Origin: Panulirus ornatus
Lineage: Eukaryota; Arthropoda; Malacostraca; Decapoda; Palinuridae
DNA length: 64,000 bases
Assembly (NCBI RefSeq): GCF_036320965.1
Contig: NC_092271.1
Span: 22,761,036 to 22,825,035, forward strand
Reading direction: 5' to 3'
In this document: positions 55,341 to 64,000 of the stretch, in pieces
How the letters are laid out: the number at the start of each line of letters is the position of its first letter
How positions within the stretch are numbered: position 1 is the first letter of the stretch
The notes under the pieces: model-generated
What the model saw: only the letters and a program-made list of their open reading frames with translations
Database searches by the model: none
What the model was told of the DNA's origin: nothing
Translations under genes and position numbers: made by a program

Positions 55341-56358
55341 ATGGAACTGGACTAGTTATACGAAAGCTTTGATGTCATAGACTCGGGCGACGAAGTGTTA
55401 ACATGTTTATGAGCTGACGAGGAGGATGTAAGATGGTTCCAGGCATCACCTCGTCACTCCACCACACTCGAGAGGGTACCACCACTTCCCTCCCTCTCTC
55501 CTTTGCCAGTCGATGACTAGTAAGGAACTAAACACATCACATGAGGACCGTTGTGGAAGCCAGTCCTCTCACCGACTGTGTCTTTAATGAGGTTTGATCT
55601 CAGGTGTTCACACTGATGCGCTGGGAGACGAGGTCAGGGGAGGCGTGAGGAGGACGAAGAGGAGGAGGAGGAGGCTTCTTCAACAACAGGAAGGGGAACA
55701 GAACGTAACTTGTCCCGACGCTCGTTTTCACGAGTCGTCAGAACGAACGGAACCGGCCAGCAACGGTGATGAAGACTCACTCGTCACTTTTTAACTAATG
55801 AACAAACTTTCACGACAGCTGAGCAAACATGACTGGAGGAGGAGGAACCTCCAGCCTTGTTACTTCCTCCACCAGCAGCACCACCACCACCATACTTCCC
55901 CCATCACCACCACCAGCAGCTCCCAGCGTCCGGACCCGTAAAAGTAATACTGGGATGTGTTGTGGCCTGGCCACCATGGCCAACCCTCAGTGTGGCCAGG
56001 ACTGTGTGGGTCGAAACAATGCCACCCTTACACCCCAACACTTCTCCACCGCCACCATGGCCCCAGTGTGGGCCGGTAAACCTCACCATACATCAAGGGA
56101 TCACGACCAGATAGACCCTAAATAATCAGGGGGCTACTGGAGATGAATGGCTGGGCGGGCGGGTGTGCGGAGGTGGTCGGGGCCTCCCGAGGGCTGGAAG
56201 TCGCCTCCACCGCCGCCAGGGAGACCAAATACTCCTCGTTTCCTGCTGGAGGTCCTCGAGTCGTCGTTTCCTCAAGGGAAGGTGGCTTTGCTTTTCTTCG
56301 TCTGCCTGTAAGCGCCGCCTTTATTACCCTAGCCGTAGCAGTATGATGGTTCCCTCCC
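55339..56358. other. Unique GC-balanced block with weak coding candidates
   Basis: A frame from ATG 55829 (context AAACATGACT, 98 codons, Ser/Thr/Pro-rich then CCGLATMANPQCGQD) has good start context, but it crosses a CCACC/CAGCAG-rich stretch and a doubled GCCACCATGGCC. A charged frame at 55594-55794 lies just upstream. Neither matches a family I know. Confidence 0.25.
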
Positions 56359-56359
56359 C

Positions 56360-56414
<55 letters not shown>

Positions 56415-56486
56415 GTCCAACAGACTCTCTTCTCCCGAGAGTGGCTGTTGTGGGGAGAGAGGGGAGTGTGTGTGTGTGTGTGTGTA
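56359..56486. repeat. Facing (AC)n and (GT)n tracts
   Basis: AC at 56359-56412 and a shorter GT at 56466-56486. Confidence 0.96.
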
Positions 56487-56671
56487 TGTGGGAGGGTAAG
56501 GGGAGGGTGTGGTCTGAACGCTTCCATGAGGGTCGGAAACGGCAATAGGCGTTGCAGGCGGTAATAAAAAAAAAAGAAAAAAAAAGTCCCTCAGCTGCTG
56601 ATGACGCCGTAAAATGAGGAGTTATCATTACGATGATGTTACGCCCCCTCTCCCTCCCTCCCCGACGACAT

Positions 56672-56674
<3 letters not shown>

Positions 56675-56745
<71 letters not shown>

Positions 56746-56797
56746 GCCGTGTGTGTTCTCTCTCTCTCTCTCTCTCGGGCCGTGTGTGTTCTCTCTC
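56675..56797. repeat. (CT)n microsatellite with doubled end
   Basis: About 34 CT units, then CGGGCCGTGTGTGTTCTCTC repeated twice 34 bases apart, as if the tract end had been tandemly duplicated. Confidence 0.95.
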
Positions 56798-57157
56798 TGC
56801 TGGCGATGTTGATGGTCCTTCCGGGTTGGGTTGTGAGCCAGTGTCGGGGGGTGGGTTGTTCCGCTGATGGTGGGGGTCCACTGTGGAGGACGATGATGGT
56901 GTTGATGCCTTCTGTTGTTTGGGGCGTCCCCGTTGATCCCTTCCGTTATTGTGTTCGTGATCCGTTCCTACTCGCCCCTTTGACCACGGATGGGTTGTGG
57001 CATGTTTGTGAGTTGTGGCAGATAATCACGAGGAATAGAAAAAAAAAAGTTTGTTTAATTGAAAGAAAATATTATGGTTGATCACAGGGAATAATAGAAA
57101 AAAAGAGGGAGATAAAAGTTTTGTTTGTGGGTATTATTTTTGTAGATGGTAGTTCAT

Positions 57158-57160
<3 letters not shown>

Positions 57161-57197
<37 letters not shown>

Positions 57198-57208
57198 AGA
57201 CACACACA

Positions 57209-57272
<64 letters not shown>

Positions 57273-57288
57273 CACACACACACACACT
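57161..57288. repeat. (AC)n microsatellite, interrupted
   Basis: About 128 bases of AC with CTC and GAC interruptions at both ends. Confidence 0.96.
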
Positions 57289-57590
57289 CCTCCTGTTCAG
57301 TTGCTTGAAAACGCTCGATTTTGCTTGAGAATGTCACATATTCTAACCAACTGCTCAACCTTTTATTTATTTTTTCAACAACCTGATGTGACACTGTTAA
57401 GATGATGACTTGATTATGACCACATCGGATGACAGCAGGGATGACAAGGTCGAGAGAGAGAAAAAAGACAGTATGGGAAAAGCTTTCGAAGAAAGACTTG
57501 GGGGGATAGGTATATCATAACGGTCAGTCTCGTGTCGCTGTCCACCACGCGCAAAACTGCGGGAAGCAGCAGCAGCGAGCCACCTGCCTC
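57289..57590. other. Unique DNA, no gene seen
   Basis: AT-rich to 57500, then CpG-containing sequence leading into the block at 57.6 kb. Confidence 0.45.
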
Positions 57591-57614
57591 CCTCCCTCCC
57601 TCCCTCCCTCCCTC

Positions 57615-57945
57615 AACTTGCAGACTAAATGCGATGACTTAACGCCCGCGTCTGCGTTGTCCATGGTTCACGTAGTGCTGGCTTACTTAGGTCCACACTG
57701 TAACCTTACCGCTCCGGAAAGCTGTAGAACCCGTGTTTAATTTTGAAATTGGGGGCGCGGCAGGATGGGCGGAGGCGTGCGGGGGGATATACAGCGAGGC
57801 TGTAAGGCTTCCTGAAGTTAATGGAAGCTTGGCATTATGTAAGCTCAAAAGGGAGACGGAGAAAAGCTATTGTGGAAATTGTACTACGGATCTATTGCCA
57901 CGGAGGCGCTCAAGGGTTCTTTATTCCGTAAGTGACGCGTTTTAA
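57615..57945. other. Unique CpG-containing block, candidate conserved non-coding element
   Basis: Follows a (CCCT)n run at 57587-57614. It contains GCGTCTGCGTTGTCCATGG, a frame open for 70 codons (57733-57945, no ATG-initiated family match) and a consensus donor TTATTCC/GTAAGTGA at 57928. It could be an exon end or regulatory DNA. Confidence 0.3.
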
Positions 57946-57959
57946 CGTGATTGCTCACC

Positions 57960-58000
57960 CACCCCCTCTCCTCCTCCTCCTCCTCCTCCTCCTCCTCCTC
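57960..58000. repeat. (CTC)n tract
   Basis: About ten CTC units. Confidence 0.93.
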
Positions 58001-58169
58001 TATCCTTCACACATACGTAATTTATCCGTCACTGTCGTCCCCCCACACTTTTTTTTATCATCATTTATTTCCTGTCGATTTACCTTTCTCTTTCTCTTCT
58101 CTCTTACCTTCCAAATTATTTTTTTTCCCCTCGCCTTAAACCCATCGAGTCTCGCCTCTCACCAGTATG

Positions 58170-58245
58170 TTATGATTACCGGAGGGTTCGAACCCCGGTG
58201 CGGCCCTCCCAAGCGCTTGGCAAACTCCAGCCATGAGATCTTCAT
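58170..58245 (-). repeat. tRNA-like module, possible SINE fragment
   Basis: On the minus strand TGGCTGGAGTTTGCCAAGC resembles an A box and GGGGTTCGAACCC a B box, with CCAAGCGCTTGG between them. The T-arm pairs with one wobble and an end mismatch. No acceptor stem closes, so not a functional tRNA. Confidence 0.4.
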
Positions 58246-58375
58246 GTGAATGATACATATTTGCTTTATTACTTTCAGTTCTTAAGTGGCTCATTATGTG
58301 CAAGTTACGTGCGCACAGTCACATTCGTAAGTACACACGCTACTTCCTTCACACACACACAAACACACACACACA

Positions 58376-58490
58376 CGCCTCAGCCTAAGGGGAGGATAAA
58401 TACCTGAGTTGGATGTGGTACCGACCGCCGCGCCCATGATTCGAACCCTTGTGGGTCCAACCTCTTGCTAAACACTACACCACGGAGGCC
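58376..58490 (-). mobile_element. tRNA-derived SINE, copy B
   Basis: Minus-strand head GGCCTCCGTGGTGTAGTG and TTTAGCA (A box), then GGGTTCGAATCATGGG (B box), then CATCCAACTCAGGTATTTAT and a CCTCCCC stretch ending in a GT tract. Same family as copy A at 46.6 kb. Truncated body. Confidence 0.7.
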
Positions 58491-58769
58491 CCTTGTGTGT
58501 GTGTGCGTGTACACGTATCCTTCATACGGACATTAACACTTCCATTTATGTGTACATTATCCCATGTGCTCATGTGTACATTCTCCACTCTGTACGTAAA
58601 AAAAATCCCTGCTGTATGTGCACGTATGATAAATCTCCCCCACCCACCCCCTGTCTGTGTACTACATCATGGTCATAACGGATGTCTATCTGTCTCTCTC
58701 TCTCTCTTTTTTTCGTGTGTGTGTCTTTGTGTCTTTGTGTTAATTATGAGTCTGATCGCTTTATGTCGG

Positions 58770-59020
58770 CCATTCTAGCGAGGCTCGGCCGCCGGTAATA
58801 TGTAAGTTATTGCTTTAGCGTGCGTTAAAAGCGCCTATTAAACCCAACTGGCAGTTGGCCGTTACAGGAAATGCACTAACAGGGAGAGCCTCACAACGGC
58901 CGATTTAAATTGATTCTCATTAGCGAATTTAAAAGCAGCCTCCGTCTGCGTTGATGGGGCCGTAAACGTGTCATGGCGCCCCACTTACCCAGCTGGATTT
59001 GAAAGGGTTAGGTTTTTTTT
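58770..59020. other. Unique block, candidate conserved non-coding element
   Basis: Repeat-free, CpG-containing, with AT-rich homeodomain-like words (TTAAATTGATTCTCATTAGC) and GTCTGCGTTGATGGGGCCG. It has stops in all frames. GAGGCTCGGCCGCC (58791) and GAGCCTCACAACGGCC (58886) are imperfect inverted partners. Confidence 0.35.
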
Positions 59021-59066
59021 TTTTTCAGCGTCGATTTGGTAGGAGACGCTGTATGCATAAGCTATA

Positions 59067-59068
<2 letters not shown>

Positions 59069-59140
<72 letters not shown>
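59069..59140. repeat. (TA)n microsatellite
   Basis: About 36 TA units. Confidence 0.97.
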
Positions 59141-59143
<3 letters not shown>

Positions 59144-59416
59144 ATCATTAATTTCATGAGAATGGTAAAAAGAAGGAATGGTATAGGGACGCTACATAAA
59201 CGAAACGTAAGAAAGAGAACGTATCGATGCGTTTTAAGTGTTAATGTCAGGAGGATGGTGAAGGTAGATGTTAAGTGAGGGAGCTGGTGTGTGGCGGAGG
59301 ATGGGAAGCGGGCGATCATCCACGTCAAGGTTGGGAGAATTAAGGGGGGAGGAATTGGGCAGGAGGCTCGGATGTGGTAAACGTTCTCTGATGTGAAAAA
59401 AACGTTTTTTGTTTTT

Positions 59417-59461
59417 TGTGTGTGTCGTGTGTGTCGTGTGTGGCGTGTGTGTGTGTGTGTG
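59417..59461. repeat. (GTGTGTC)n and (GT)n tract
   Basis: GTGTGTCGT units passing into pure GT. Minus frame HTRHTRHT is an artefact. Confidence 0.9.
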
Positions 59462-59511
59462 GTTGGATAAAATAGTGTAAAAAGTGTGAGTATCTTTAGT
59501 TTTACGAACAT

Positions 59512-59513
<2 letters not shown>

Positions 59514-59581
<68 letters not shown>
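59514..59581. repeat. (GA)n microsatellite
   Basis: About 34 GA units. Confidence 0.97.
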
Positions 59582-59583
<2 letters not shown>

Positions 59584-59796
59584 GCCTGTGATGCATTAAT
59601 CTGTGAGAGACGACATTGAGTGACGGGTACAGGGTAGTGGACGGTGGTGGTAGATCTGGAGGTGGGGTGGCTCACAGAGATGGGGGGGGAGGGGGTGCTC
59701 TCCTCCCCTGGCTCCTCCTCAGTTTACCTGTTTATTTAGGAAATCGTATATTTATTGCACTGTCTGAGCTGACAGGGAGTAGCTACTAGACGGAGA

Positions 59797-59903
<107 letters not shown>

Positions 59904-59996
59904 TCTGTCTTCGTCTGAGTTCTACGAAATAACTTGCCAGTGTAAGACACACGACCCCGAGAATATTGTTGTACGGTAGGATTGACTCCTGAACGC

Positions 59997-59999
<3 letters not shown>

Positions 60000-60057
<58 letters not shown>
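60000..60057. repeat. (GA)n microsatellite
   Basis: About 28 GA units. Inverted partner of the CT tract at 60175. Confidence 0.97.
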
Positions 60058-60059
<2 letters not shown>

Positions 60060-60170
60060 TCACCTGCGAGGAACCAGTGTGGAGCGACCACACCGTCACC
60101 ACCACCACCGCCACGCTGCGCCTCATTCCTCTACCTCACTCACAGGCGCCTTGGGGTCTCACCACCATTC

Positions 60171-60174
<4 letters not shown>

Positions 60175-60227
<53 letters not shown>
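60175..60227. repeat. (CT)n microsatellite
   Basis: About 26 CT units. Confidence 0.97.
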
Positions 60228-60229
<2 letters not shown>

Positions 60230-61193
60230 CCGTTCGTCCTTAACCCATTCTCTTCCTCCAGTCTCCTTCCAATATATACGCGGCAACAGACACTTTCCGT
60301 TTTCTTCCCATGGGATGCGGTAACTCCACCGCTGTCTTCCAAACCCACTCCCTACGGAGGACTCCTCTACTCTCCTCAGACTATCTTGCCTCCCATTGAC
60401 GGGACCCGCGCTCACCCATGTAGCCGCCTCAGTCATGTGGCAACAACGACAGTCCTCGATACCCAGGATCTCACCCAGGATCTCAGACGGTATACGCTGG
60501 TTGGATGAAGGAAGCGCGAAGCAACGAGGGACAGACGGGCGGCGGAAAGGTGCCGTGGAGTCGTTGGACAAGTTACACCAGTTGGTCGTTACCCGTCGTC
60601 TTCAAGGACCGTCCGCTCTGGCAAGGTGTCAGTACCAGAAGGGGCTGTTGTGTTTTTAATTCATAACTCCTTCCTTCCTTGCCTCCCTCCCTCCCTCCCT
60701 CCCTCCCTCCCTCTCCGAGAGCCTGTGGATGCAACTCTCCCACCGACTCCCACTGGTTCGTGATAATGAGTACCGTAATTCACGCTGGAGTTTAGGTTAC
60801 GCTGATGAGGGGTTTTTGCCCGAGAGTTTCTGGTTTAATTGAGTTTATGTTGATTAGGGAAGGACTTTGTTCGATAACAAGGGAAAGGTTAGGTCATGAT
60901 AATGAACTGGAACAGTACGTATCGTGTAAGCCTGCAGGATATACATGTGAATGAAGATACCGTGTTTAAAACGGATGGAACTCGTATGACTGGAACTCGT
61001 ATTGGTGATGGAAAGAAGTAAAATGATTTTTTTTTATCGATAGAACTCGTATTGGTGATGGAAAGAGGTAAAATGAATTCTATTCTTTATTTTTTTTTTT
61101 AGATTTCATGCGTTTCTAAGAATTGGACACGGTCGTTACACGTTTCTTTTGTCACGGGTGGTTGTTACAGAGAGTGACGCACTCACGTGACGT
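60228..61193. other. Unique DNA with small repeats
   Basis: No gene recognised. A (CCCT)n run lies at 60680-60710. A 50-bp duplication (AACTCGTATTGGTGATGG at 60994 and 61044) includes a T-run. Confidence 0.5.
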
Positions 61194-61205
61194 CAGCGGG
61201 TCGTT
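61194..61205. promoter_or_regulatory. Overlapping E-box and CRE
   Basis: CACGTGACGTCA combines a perfect E-box (CACGTG) with a perfect eight-base CRE (TGACGTCA). These are known bHLH-ZIP and bZIP/CREB sites. Role here is inferred from motif only. Confidence 0.35.
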
Positions 61206-61482
61206 ATGAGAGCATGTAGACCCTGGACGAAGGGGCGAGCCTATCGGCCGACATACCCACTGAGGTGGACGTGGTCTTGAGTATCGCCCAGGGTGTTCTC
61301 TGTCCGCCCACGAGGGCGTGTGACGATCACATATAAGACACGAGGTTTGGGTAGTCTTCGACCTCCCAACTCCACCGAGGGGTGATGCTGAGTGTCCCTG
61401 CTACGCCCTCTGCCAGCCTCCCTGTAAGGCAAATGACCCCTTCCCCCACAGTTCATCGGCATATTGGATCATCACCGGAAAG

Positions 61483-61484
<2 letters not shown>

Positions 61485-61539
<55 letters not shown>
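61485..61539. repeat. (GA)n microsatellite
   Basis: About 27 GA units, followed by three GAAT units. Confidence 0.97.
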
Positions 61540-61543
<4 letters not shown>

Positions 61544-61624
61544 TGAATGAAGAAACGACATTGAGGAAACATGAAATGGTTTCGCAAAAACAGAGCGGCT
61601 TACGGGCGACTCCTGGTCCGGGAG

Positions 61625-61766
61625 GTGGGTACATATTCTCTGAAGCCTCCTCAAGTAGATTACGTAACCTGTTCCCATGTAACGGTAGCGGTTCGAACCC
61701 TGTGCTGTTGGCTGTCGGAGGGGTATCATGTGTTCTCTGAAAGTGCGCGCCCGGTGCGCAGTATTC
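61625..61766 (+). repeat. tRNA-like B-box region, possible SINE
   Basis: GTAGCGGTTCGAACCCTG contains a palindromic B-box-type core. GGTACATATTCTCTGAAG (61627) and GGTATCATGTGTTCTCTGAA (61720) flank it as imperfect direct repeats. It runs into (GT)n, as the other SINE-like copies do. No good A box is seen. Confidence 0.3.
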
Positions 61767-61778
61767 GTGTGTGTGTGC

Positions 61779-61810
<32 letters not shown>

Positions 61811-61864
61811 GCGTGTGTGTGTGTGCGTGTGTGTGTGTGTGTGTGCGTGTGTGTGTGTGTGTGT
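61767..61864. repeat. (GT)n microsatellite, interrupted
   Basis: GT with repeated GCGT and TTTG interruptions. Confidence 0.96.
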
Positions 61865-62084
61865 CACAAGCCCTTGTGTTACGACGTGTTGCCTACGCCT
61901 GCGCTCATACGCCGGCCTTACCAAGGTGTGTCAAGTACGGCATTCCACTTATCATATCGGTTCTGGCTTTCTCTCTACGTGTAGCGGCCGTGGCACGTAC
62001 CGTCCAGAACCCGTCGATTAAGAAAACAGGCGCTGGGGTTGGGGGGAAGGAAAACGGGAGACGCTTAAACCGACTCCCGCGGAT

Positions 62085-62520
62085 GTCTCCCCCGCCCGTT
62101 TTCTCCGTTAAATAGCGAATGCAACCAAGCTTTTGAGAAGCTTTTAGGGCTGTGTTGAGGGGGGCGAGGCGGGATGGAGAGGAGGCTTATCTACACATGA
62201 TAACTTGTCGTAATGGGTCGGTTGGGGGGAGGGGGTAGACGCCCATGCGCCCCTCCCCCCTCACTACCACTACCACCATCCCCTCCTCTCCCCTCAACCC
62301 CCCCGACCCCTCCTTCCCTCCCTCCCTCCCCTTGATATATTATGGCGTCATTATCCCCACCGTGGTATAATTTGCTTCCTTCATTAACAGTGATGGCGTG
62401 CATTTAGCACGTCCGGCGGCGCTGTGGACAAGGGCCAAGCCCCAGGGTTGGCTGATTTGCATAATCGTTTGAAAGTGATCGGTTTGAAGATCACGGTTAT
62501 TGGTTGACCATTATTGGGGG
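62085..62520. other. Unique block with POU-like motif, plus C-rich patch
   Basis: Repeat-free apart from a C-rich stretch at 62230-62335. It carries AAGCTTTTGAGAAGCTTTT (62129) and TGATTTGCATAATCG (62453), the latter holding the octamer ATTTGCAT. No coding frame supported. Confidence 0.3.
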
Positions 62521-62699
62521 GGAGGGGGTTCCCCCCCATCCCTTTTTTTTTTCAACCTTTTTTTTCTGGAACAGTCGACTGACAGCCAGTCCAGCGCTCC
62601 ATGTATTTGAATTCTTATTTATTTATACATTTATTGACTTGTGAAAGAAATTCCAAAGGCACACCAAGGTGAGGTAGATGAATTGCAGTGTGATATTTC

Positions 62700-62701
<2 letters not shown>

Positions 62702-62775
<74 letters not shown>
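62702..62775. repeat. (TA)n microsatellite
   Basis: About 37 TA units. One border of the 235-bp element. Confidence 0.97.
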
Positions 62776-62778
<3 letters not shown>

Positions 62779-63015
62779 CCCTGGGGATAGGGGAGCAAGA
62801 ATACTTCCCACGTATTCCCTGCGTGTCGTAGAAGGCGACTAAAAGGGGAGGGAGCGGGGGGCTGGAAATCCTCCCCTCTCGTTTTTTTTTTTAATTTTCC
62901 AAAAGAAGGAACAGAGAATTGGGCCAGGTGAGGGTAGTCCCTCAAAGGCTCAGTCCTCTGTTCTTAACGCTACCTCGCTAATGCGGGAAATGGCGAATAG
63001 TTTGAAAGAAAAAAG

Positions 63016-63018
<3 letters not shown>
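62776..63018 (-). mobile_element. (TA)n-bounded ~235-bp dispersed element, copy 2
   Basis: The reverse of copy 1: TATCCCTGGGGATAGGGGAG, CCCTGCGTGTCGTAGAAGGC, GGAAATCCTCCCCTCTCG, T-run, TTTTCCAAAAGAAGGAACAG, CTCTGTTCTTAACGCTACC, AATGCGGGAAATGGCGAATA, then TA. It is high in identity to copy 1 over the whole length, with small differences (GGGTAGTCC for GGATATTCC, AATGCG for ATCGCG). No coding capacity. Confidence 0.75.
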
Positions 63019-63085
<67 letters not shown>

Positions 63086-63090
63086 TATAT
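63019..63090. repeat. (TA)n microsatellite
   Basis: About 30 TA units with a CATA step near 63080. Second border of the 235-bp element. Confidence 0.97.
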
Positions 63091-63360
63091 TTCAACGTAT
63101 TCAGTCCTGCTAAACTTCCTTGTTGTGTGTGACAATGTCTTTCGTAATGTTTACTTTGTGTCTCTTTGTCGTCTGTGTATTGTGTCAGTTCCCGTCGTAT
63201 TTGGTCCGTTCCTTAAGTACAACATAGTAGATCCATAAAGCGTGTATGAAATATATGTACAGTATTGTAAGTTTCACTTTGGTGGCGGTAAAAGAAAAGA
63301 AAAAGTGGTGATACTACCACTACAGTTTACCACTGCATGTTTTTTTTTTATAAGTGTTAA
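63091..63360. other. Unique AT-rich DNA, no gene seen
   Basis: No repeats or supported frame. Confidence 0.5.
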
Positions 63361-63362
63361 GT

Positions 63363-63399
<37 letters not shown>
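63361..63399. repeat. (GT)n microsatellite
   Basis: GT with one TTT. Confidence 0.95.
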
Positions 63400-63400
<1 letters not shown>

Positions 63401-63706
63401 ACCACTGGGTATTGTAACAGAAGTGTCCCAGAACACTTTTGAGGTGGACGCTGACCGAGAGTCATGTTGGCCGGGCCAGGGGAATATGACCCAGACCTTT
63501 TGGCCGGGGTCAGGGAAATTGATAATAGCCGTCGATCGTACGTACAGACTCTCATTATTTTTTTTTCCTCCCATTTATTTCTTTTTCTTTTTCTTTTTTT
63601 TTTAGCGATGATAACAGGGGTGCAGTGGGGACTGGGGGGATGGGGGAAAGGGGGGGCATCATTGATCTGATTGGCGATAGACTCTCGGAATGGATTTCTG
63701 TTTGAG

Positions 63707-63712
<6 letters not shown>

Positions 63713-63781
<69 letters not shown>
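63713..63781. repeat. (CT)n microsatellite
   Basis: About 34 CT units. The rest to 64000 is G- and C-run-rich unique DNA without a gene. Confidence 0.97.
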
Positions 63782-63782
<1 letters not shown>

Positions 63783-64000
63783 CCGTCTCTCACTTTACGG
63801 TGATAGAATTTTGATTTTTTTGCCCTTTAATCTTAGGGTGGGAAAGGGGGGGGAGGGTCGTTCATTTACACTTCCCCTTTTCCCCCTCCCGGCCCCAAGG
63901 GGATGTCACCGTCTCACAGCAGTGCCCACGGGTTACCTCCGGGGGGTGTGGTGGAGGGAGGGACCGTGGGCGGTTGGTTACGGGAGAGGTGGTCCACCTT

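Noticed and set aside
58176..58245. Functional tRNA gene
   Set aside because: Box-like elements are present but no acceptor stem closes and the T-arm has a mismatch. Better explained as SINE-type sequence.

Overview
This window looks like eukaryotic, intron- or intergenic-type DNA from an arthropod, most likely a decapod crustacean. The support is indirect: about 95 dinucleotide microsatellite tracts of 20 bp or more in 64 kb (AT, AC/GT and AG/CT classes in comparable numbers), a short interstitial (TTAGG)n tract of the arthropod telomere type, tRNA-derived SINE fragments, and no bacterial-style gene packing. No protein, rRNA or tRNA gene could be named with confidence. Almost every long open frame is either a microsatellite read in frame or a minisatellite whose period is a multiple of three.

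Layout. 1-10 kb: a CT tract at the left edge, pyrimidine-rich low-complexity DNA, then mixed microsatellites with 51-bp, 102-bp, 30-bp, 15-bp and 29-bp tandem arrays. 10-19 kb: the densest minisatellite zone, with a duplicated CA-tract composite, arrays of a 21-bp family, a decayed 'TTCCAGAGT' array, and three abutting arrays at 15.1-16.0 kb. 19-25 kb: unique AT-rich DNA broken by 25-bp, 42-bp, 21-bp and 30-bp arrays. 25.8-28.3 kb: a fairly unique island holding the most protein-like minus-strand frame (26635-26970). 28-37 kb: microsatellites plus a 13-bp array. 37.9-41.3 kb: a long stretch almost free of microsatellites, AT-rich and intron-like, with one well-bounded splice-signal exon (39250-39337). 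41.4-52.8 kb: microsatellites, copies of several dispersed repeat families, and a TATA-box plus splice-donor configuration (45303-45416). 52.8-64 kb: telomere-type repeats, SINE-like tRNA modules, and several unique, CpG-containing blocks that look like candidate conserved non-coding elements (57.5-57.9, 58.8-59.0 and 62.1-62.5 kb).

The most interesting signal is a dispersed 21-bp minisatellite family with the core GTACCGTCGTGCTCAAGG. It recurs at about eight places over 40 kb. At four of them the units switch strand, so a minus-oriented set is followed by a plus-oriented set around a short spacer. Three further dispersed families are visible by self-comparison: a ~235-bp element bounded by (TA)n on both sides, a ~90-bp element ending in (CA)n, and an element carrying ACACGAAAGTGCACT. 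None could be matched to a database here. All identifications are by eye, and coordinates of diverged repeats are approximate to a few bases.
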